Shown here: positions 54,488 to 60,000 of the stretch, one piece after another
Layout of the letters: each line of letters begins with the position of its first letter
How positions within the stretch are numbered: position 1 is the first letter of the stretch
Assembly: GCA_950295325.1 (NCBI GenBank)
Contig: OX485806.1
Location: 374,001-434,000 of the forward strand
DNA: 60,000 nt
From: Polytrichum commune
Lineage: Eukaryota; Streptophyta; Polytrichopsida; Polytrichales; Polytrichaceae
Direction of reading: 5' to 3'
Notes under the pieces: model-generated
Databases searched by the model: none
What the model was told of the DNA's origin: nothing
What the model saw: only the letters and a program-made list of their open reading frames with translations
Made by a program: the position numbers and the translations under genes

Positions 54488-54959
54488 CCTGGCTTGGTAT
54501 AACTTATACAAGAATCGTCGTGGTCGGATATCGATCTTGTCTTTAAATCTGAGCATTGAGTAGTTTGCACAAGCTGCACAAATAACCCACAATGGCCACC
54601 CTGCTGAGTTTCCAAGGTCGATGTACACACAGACCACAATGTGATTAACAGAAACAAAACGATTGGTTTTTTTGTTGCGTATACTGCTTGCAACTCATTC
54701 AGGGCTGTGCTGACCAATGTGTTGGGGAGTTCTTGCAAATAGTTGGAGATGAAATTTTTCTACTCTGCATGAAGAAAGCAACAGCATGACAGATCATTAA
54801 AATCGCAACCTATGAAACTAATACCGGTTAAGTGGCTGCTTTTGTACTTGCTCTTGAGGTTATGCCAAAGTAAGGCCGTAAGGTGCTCTGCTTCTTCAGG
54901 TTGAACTTTAGCGAGTGAACTCTGTTTGTGTTGATCCCTCGCAACCTGCCGATGCATAC
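54488..54959 (-). CDS. Two spliced exons of an unrecognised minus-strand gene
   Basis: Exon 1 (54959-54825, 135 nt) begins after a 'tgtttgttcag' acceptor and ends at 'ACCG|GTATTA'. The 224-bp intron ends 'ctcagcag', and exon 2 (54600-54488, 113 nt) ends at 'CCAGG|GTGAGT'. The phases agree and give 81 open codons with coding-like composition ('PEEAEHLTALLWHNLKSKY', 'DKIDIRPRRFLYKLYQAR'). A further candidate exon lies upstream at about 55510-55620 ('YLNPDVTLAAFINKEL'). The true start, stop and family are unknown. It lies downstream of the TIR pseudogene on the same strand and could be part of the same old transcription unit. Confidence 0.4.
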
Positions 54960-56357
54960 CTGAACAAACAGACACACAAGTTGCCATATTAATCCATCCA
55001 TCATTTTAGCAGAAGGTAAGAGTGAAATGAGATTGACAAAGGTAAGGTATTATTTACGAAAATCTTTTGAATCTGCAAAGTGCAACCCCAGAGAAAGCAA
55101 ACACAACTAAATGGTGTTTAATCGGGTGCTGGAGAGCAACGGCAGCTATAATGAATGAATGGACATTGAATATATCTCACAATTTTCCCAGGTTACGGAT
55201 AAGCAATTTGAAGGTAGAAGCAAGTTACGAGTAACATGAGATTGAGTAATTCTGTGAAGTGCTAACTCCAGAAAAAGAAGTTCAAATTGACTTCGGTTTC
55301 AGCTGTGGAGTCGAAAGCCTTAGATCTGGACAAAACCCTCTCCTACTTAGGATGAATCCACCAATTATTTCAGGTTATTACACAGAATAAGAATTTTCCA
55401 GGTAGAATCAAGACGTGACGTAACACGAATTTGAGATAATTCCAAAGTATAACTCTAGGTAGAAATTAATGAAAAAATAGAATGAAAACAAAAAAGAACA
55501 AATCTGAACACTTTCTTGAGGTGCAGGAGACGAGCTATGCCCACAATTTATAACACACACCGATGAGCGGTCTTTGCTAAGCTCCTTGTTAATGAAGGCC
55601 GCCAGGGTTACGTCGGGGTTCAAATACTCTAATCCACCAAATTTCACAACCAACAAATTGAGTTGTCACCCCCAGATTCTTGCATGCTAATTACATGAAC
55701 CAAGTTCCATGATTGTCTTTCAAAATGGCATCGACAACTACAAGAACAACTGACAAGCATCGTTACGATGAACGTCATTCAATTCTTTGAATTACTGCAA
55801 TTTCAAATTGAAAGAATCACTAGGTTCAGATGTGAGATGGTACATTTTTCCATAATGGGGGCCTAGAGGAGGATACATGAGAAACCTACATGTGTTCAAA
55901 ACATCACCAACTCAAACCTATGCAATCTAGATTTATCAAGGGTTTATTTCAATTCAAATTTGAGGATGCTTACATGGAACTCACAACGTTATTTGAAGAC
56001 ACGAATTCTACGGATGTGATCTTCAAAACGATGTCATTGTCTTACATTTGAAGTCCCCGTATGTATAAGTGTGGTTGATACTTGATATGAAGATGAGAGA
56101 TCCGCACAAGCTACAATTACGGAAGAAGATTTCAATGCGTCCTGAAAGCCGAGAAGATTGAGGCGATCTCACTCGGTAGGATTGTATGACAGGAAACAGG
56201 AACATCCTGCATAAGGTGACGAGCATTTGGAGCACCCCATTCCATAATGATTTCTAGATAATCTGGAGAAGTGACGATGGATATTTAACCGAGTTCGAAA
56301 CCAAGACCAACATTGGGTACTGGTGTTTATGGTTAGCGACCTTGATGATCAGCAAGG

Positions 56358-56823
56358 TTACCCAAAGCATGTGAATATGGGTATTTTTAAGAGGACGATT
56401 TCTTTTTTCTTTTTTCTTTTCATTATCAAGTTGCAATATGTACGTTTATGTATCTCCTTGTATGGCCCATCCTTGGGTCTTCGCAGGTTTTCTGCCTCGA
56501 CGTCATAAATATACGGGGATTATCCGTTGCTTGCTCTTCAACATCGCACACAACTCATCCAGACAATATATAGATTCTGCATACCGCTTGGAAAAGATGG
56601 CCACGTGAACACAAGCACCTTTCAGTGCTTTGTCAATTTCTTCAAAAACCAACAGCGCATACCGAATGTCCTCTGCATCCAGAAATGGTCGAGTTCCACA
56701 ACGGCTGAGAGCAACATAGAGATGAGCTACAAATGTCTTCTTCACGTCCGTCCCCGGGTGGTGTATAAACACGTCATATTCACGAGACTTCGATGTTGCT
56801 GCTCCCGCAGCAGCAGCAAACAT
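56358..56823 (-). pseudogene. TIR-domain protein, frameshifted
   Basis: From the likely ATG at 56823 the frame encodes an alanine-rich leader and a plant-type TIR domain: 'REYDVFIHHPGTDVKKTF', 'PFLDAEDI', 'SKRYAESIYCLDELCAML'. The glutamate of CLDEL matches the catalytic residue of plant TIR NADases. After 'IIPV' the frame meets TGA (56503-56505), but one frame over the sequence continues with the expected next TIR motif ('YDVEAENLRRP') and stays open to 56358. A one-base insertion near 56506-56513 explains this. No NB-ARC or LRR follows; a dispersed repeat comes next. A sequencing error is the alternative. Confidence 0.7.
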
Positions 56824-57037
56824 TTCGATTAGCTCTAGATTCCTAGAGTCTTCAGAATGAGCATGTAGTTGTCTTCGATTCCTACTTGATTTAAACCACA
56901 TAGGGTGGGGGGAAAGAATTTTCTCCACAATATGCAGGTTACAGTAGCTTCCACCATTCTCTAATTTCACTAATAACGTCCCGATATACATGGTATAGTA
57001 CAAGCCAAAATTCCTGACTCTTTCGGATATTACATTT

Positions 57038-57405
57038 TTAAAGCCCTGGGCCTGTCCTAGGTACAGCAGACTGCAGAGACTCCTTCAATACTTTGTCCTC
57101 ACCGTGTTGCAACTCCAAATCTACACTGCCCTCAGCTGCCACTGGATCATTGGGAGCCAGAAAGTTCGAAACACATAAGTCTTCCAAGCCAATTACGATC
57201 CATCTCACTACATTTGAGCAAGAAGTCCTTACACCCTTACTCTCAAAGTGATTTCAAAGCTCATATCACCGACCATAGCATTGTCACGACAGTTCTTTAT
57301 GCCATCTTCGCACTGAAAATGGAACAGCAAGCGTTTTCTTGTAACTGGAACGTTTCCTCTTAACGGTATACTCAGCAGATTGTTACTCCAAGAACCTCAA
57401 ATTTT
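57038..57405 (-). pseudogene. 3' end of an unrecognised gene, frameshifted
   Basis: On the minus strand, from about 57405, a frame reads '...LRGNVPVTRKRLLFHF' and 'VGDMSFEITLRV', then hits a stop near 57230. One frame over, the text continues as coding ('SNVVRWIVIGLEDL', 'APNDPVAAEGSVDLEL') and ends '...RTGPGL' and TAA at 57038. It looks like the C-terminal part of a real protein damaged by a small indel. It lies 215 bp upstream of the TIR frame on the same strand. I do not recognise the family. Confidence 0.45.
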
Positions 57406-57654
57406 GCATCTACAACCTATGTGAGATGCATTGCACATAAGTCTTTCACATGAAAATAAAAGTTGAAGGGAATACCATTGTCGACATCAAGGAAAATCAC
57501 TGGGCACAACGAAATTAATATATCACACAAGGCTATCTTGGCTATTTTGAGATGAATCAGATGCTTCTTATGAATAAGTCAACAAATATTGTCATGATGG
57601 ATGCGTTCATCCAGTGGCCAATAAACCCTACCTTCTCTTGTCAGCAACTTGTGA

Positions 57655-57880
57655 TGGAAGATTGTCATGGATGATTGAAATTTGGATGAATAATCACTTG
57701 GTAAGCGACAATAATTGCAACACTGTAAATCTACAATCCCCCAAAACTTTTACAAGGAATGACAAACAATGTTGGGTTAGCATTTAGTGTTGGTGACACT
57801 ATACTGCGGTTTACAAGTAGTATCGAAAATTACAATTAGAATTGGTGACACTAAATATCATATTTAGTGAAGTATTGGTC
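57655..57880 (+). repeat. Dispersed repeat, copy 2
   Basis: Plus-strand counterpart of 235-455, ending 'gacactaaatatcatattta' and gtg. Similarity is moderate, with a loss or gain of the CCCTAAA run between the copies. Confidence 0.5.
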
Positions 57881-59702
57881 CCCTCTCCAACACTTTCCCA
57901 AAATCCACCGCAGTTTTGCCCAAACATTCACGGTCCCTTCAACCCTTACTCCCTGCAATCAGCAAGAGTTTATATAAGTACATGCATTACTACTAGCTTG
58001 GACTTGTGCCCTCCCAGGCTGACAACAACAAAGGAGTTATCTTGAAAAGACATATATATACACATTTTCCTCGTATGGACATAATCTATAAACTGAACAA
58101 ATATAAGTTGAAAAAATGCAGACTATTTGGAGATAAACACTAGGGTATACAATATACTCGGATTTAATTCACCAAATTACCCATGGCAACTCTCACTTTA
58201 ACTGCAACAAATTTCCCACAAGTTCAAGTGAGCTTTTGTCTTTCCTCCAGTGCGGAACAAATACTATGAAGATGCACACTTGTATTACGTCACAATATAC
58301 CAACTCTTCAACTGAAATGCATGCCTAGATCAAGTGCACATAGATCTCCTGAAACCGTCCAACAGATTCCAAACATCATAGTGTTTAACGAATTCTAGAC
58401 AATAGACTGAGTACGCAACCTCAACAACTCCCAATTTGGCTTTGAATTACCTTAGGAAAAGAAAAGAAAATGGAGAAAGACCACAACAAGGGATTCTGAA
58501 AAGTGAGTGGTCACTTAGGTTTTTAGAGGTTATCATTGATATGATTCTCAAAGCTCCCTAACCCCTACATGTAGTTGGGCTACATACTCAGCCTAAGTAA
58601 GCAAAAGGAAGCCATGAAGAACGAGAATGACACGGAAAGCAAACAAACACGCAGAAATATCTAAACGAGGCAAGCTATTTGAGCAGAGGCCATCCACAAC
58701 AGCAATTAGCATGGTAAAAGCCACCTTCCCCGACATCCCCACTGACTTCATCACTTCCCAACAGTGGATCGTAGTCTTCGGTTACTCCTACATCCCTGGA
58801 GGTAAGGGGACGACTCGAGCAAACTGTCGTGTAGGATGTGTATTAAGTCCTCAATATCCACAAAAGAAATCGAGAGAGCTAAGACGATCTACTAAAGTAG
58901 ATATTTAAAAAAGAGTGAACGTTTTAACTTCTTAAGGAAGCACCCTCTCTATGTACAACAGAATTGTAGAAACAAAGAACTATAATCAGGGACAAAATTG
59001 TGCCAATCCGGTATAAAAACGAATACTATCCTTCACAACTGAACACCATGTGTGTCCCTGCACGTTGAACATCCAAGGGCAATTCCTCATCGGGGCCACG
59101 TCGAGCTTTGGCCGAGCATCACGAGCTTCACGCCCATGCCACCTCTTCCCCGACATCGAAATTTGCAGATACAAAGATTTGTGAGAACCCGAGATGATCA
59201 CACACAAACATATATTCCACACCTCTAAATTGGGACTTCAAATTGGCCAACTCAGCTACTTACCGCTATCGACGGCCTCTTTCCCTCGATGCTCTTCGGA
59301 GACTCTCAACACAACTTAACCAAGCCACAAACAACAAGAATCCGCCACACTCTGTCTGAAGAACACTGCAATATGGAAGCGCGAACAAAAGCAACGAGCA
59401 ACCGATCATGTTCGTCCAGAAAGAAACAGGCTAATTGATCTTACCTCCACATAACCTCAGAACCCCCAGGTTCAAACCCCACACGGCTCGTGGAAAGTGC
59501 CAAGCCAAACCAGCGTCAAAAAGGCGAACAAACTTGCCATGAAAGAGGTCAAACGCGAAGAAAATCAGAGTGAAAGAGGAGAACATTACAAAGCACACAG
59601 CTCACAATGGCAAAGCCAAAACCCTAGCGCCCTTGTTCGTCGAAGTCGTGGACACGGAATTGGCCAGAACGTCGAATTTTGGAAGTTGTGACATCCACAA
59701 CC
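57881..59702. other. Intergenic region and probable 5' flank of the right-edge gene
   Basis: No coding sequence is recognised. A repeat at 58686-58870 is related to P450 intron 2 (21640-21840). GC content rises from about 59.05 kb towards the open frame at 59703. Confidence 0.4.
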
Positions 59703-60000
59703 ATGGCCGAGGTTCCTGGCACCAACTCCGCACTCGCCTCATACCATTATTCTCTTTCACCACCCAATTGGGCCAACCATTCCAGAGGTCAAGCTGTTGA
59801 TGCTCGTGCGACGATAGCTGCTCGTTCTGCTTCGATGGTGCATGGAACGAGGGGAGCAAGGGGTCGAGATGACGCCCGTGATAGGCGCCATCCGAAGACC
59901 GTGGTGGCGAGGAAGACGTGTCTAGTCGGCGTGTCCACAAGGATAACATGGATCCCTCACTCACTCATTTGTACACAGATTGAAGTGGAACAGATTGATT
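59703..60000 (+). CDS. 5' part of an unrecognised gene, running off the window
   Basis: From ATG (59703-59705, context 'accATGG') the frame is open for 99 codons to the window edge, in GC-richer DNA than the surroundings. It starts MAEVPGTNSALASYHYSLSP and becomes rich in arginine and alanine ('RGARGRDDARDRRHPK'). The context and composition suggest a first exon, possibly with a splice donor before the edge. No family is recognised, and with no stop or downstream sequence it remains tentative. Confidence 0.35.
   Translation, partial: MAEVPGTNSALASYHYSLSPPNWANHSRGQAVDARATIAARSASMVHGTRGARGRDDARDRRHPKTVVARKTCLVGVSTRITWIPHSLICTQIEVEQID

Noticed and set aside
1-60000. tRNA and rRNA genes
   Set aside because: No cloverleaf with A and B boxes and no rRNA segment was recognised; tRNA-like matches are only the retroelement primer sites.

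Overview
The window looks like nuclear DNA of a land plant, most likely a non-seed plant such as a moss; that placement is an inference. Evidence for a plant is a Copia element primed by initiator tRNA-Met, an A-type cytochrome P450, a plant-style TIR immune domain and TTTAGGG-like repeats. It is gene-poor, AT-rich and dominated by nested mobile elements, with only a few candidate host genes.

Layout. 1-7.6 kb: intergenic, no gene seen. 7.9-11.2 kb: left arm of a large inverted segmental duplication carrying an ISG12 (IFI6/IFI27)-like membrane protein gene. 12.8-18.6 kb: complete Copia element (Copia-A, minus strand) with identical 194-bp LTRs, a TGGAT target duplication and, between pol and its 3' LTR, an antisense ORF for an F-box-like protein. 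18.7-22.7 kb: tandem repeats holding a hAT-type MITE, then a three-exon P450 that lacks a start codon and the invariant ExxR arginine. 23.2-36.4 kb: right arm of the inverted duplication with the second ISG12-like gene. It is split by a truncated inverted Copia piece plus a complete Copia-B (28.2-34.5 kb), and by a 1.18-kb fold-back element with 9-bp target duplications. 36.4-41.5 kb: fold-back relic, a MITE and unassigned DNA. 41.5-47.8 kb: decayed Ty3/gypsy pol, split by about 3.9 kb, whose integrase tail carries a PHD finger. 48.6-51.6 kb: a 1.1-kb tandem duplication and another fold-back relic. 54.5-57.4 kb: minus-strand remnants, namely two spliced exons of an unrecognised gene, a frameshifted TIR domain and the decayed 3' end of another gene. 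59.7-60 kb: an open frame runs off the window edge.

There is no operon-like cooperation. The story is an ISG12-like gene duplicated in inverted orientation, with the two copies then diverging: one gained a triplicated 34-residue unit and lost a leader module, while the other took in Copia and fold-back insertions. The most novel items are the antisense F-box ORF built into Copia-A, the plant ISG12-like pair with reiterated leader modules, the half-tRNA primer site of Copia-B and the PHD-tailed gypsy integrase. Identities, splice sites and repeat ends were read by eye; no alignment or database search was possible.
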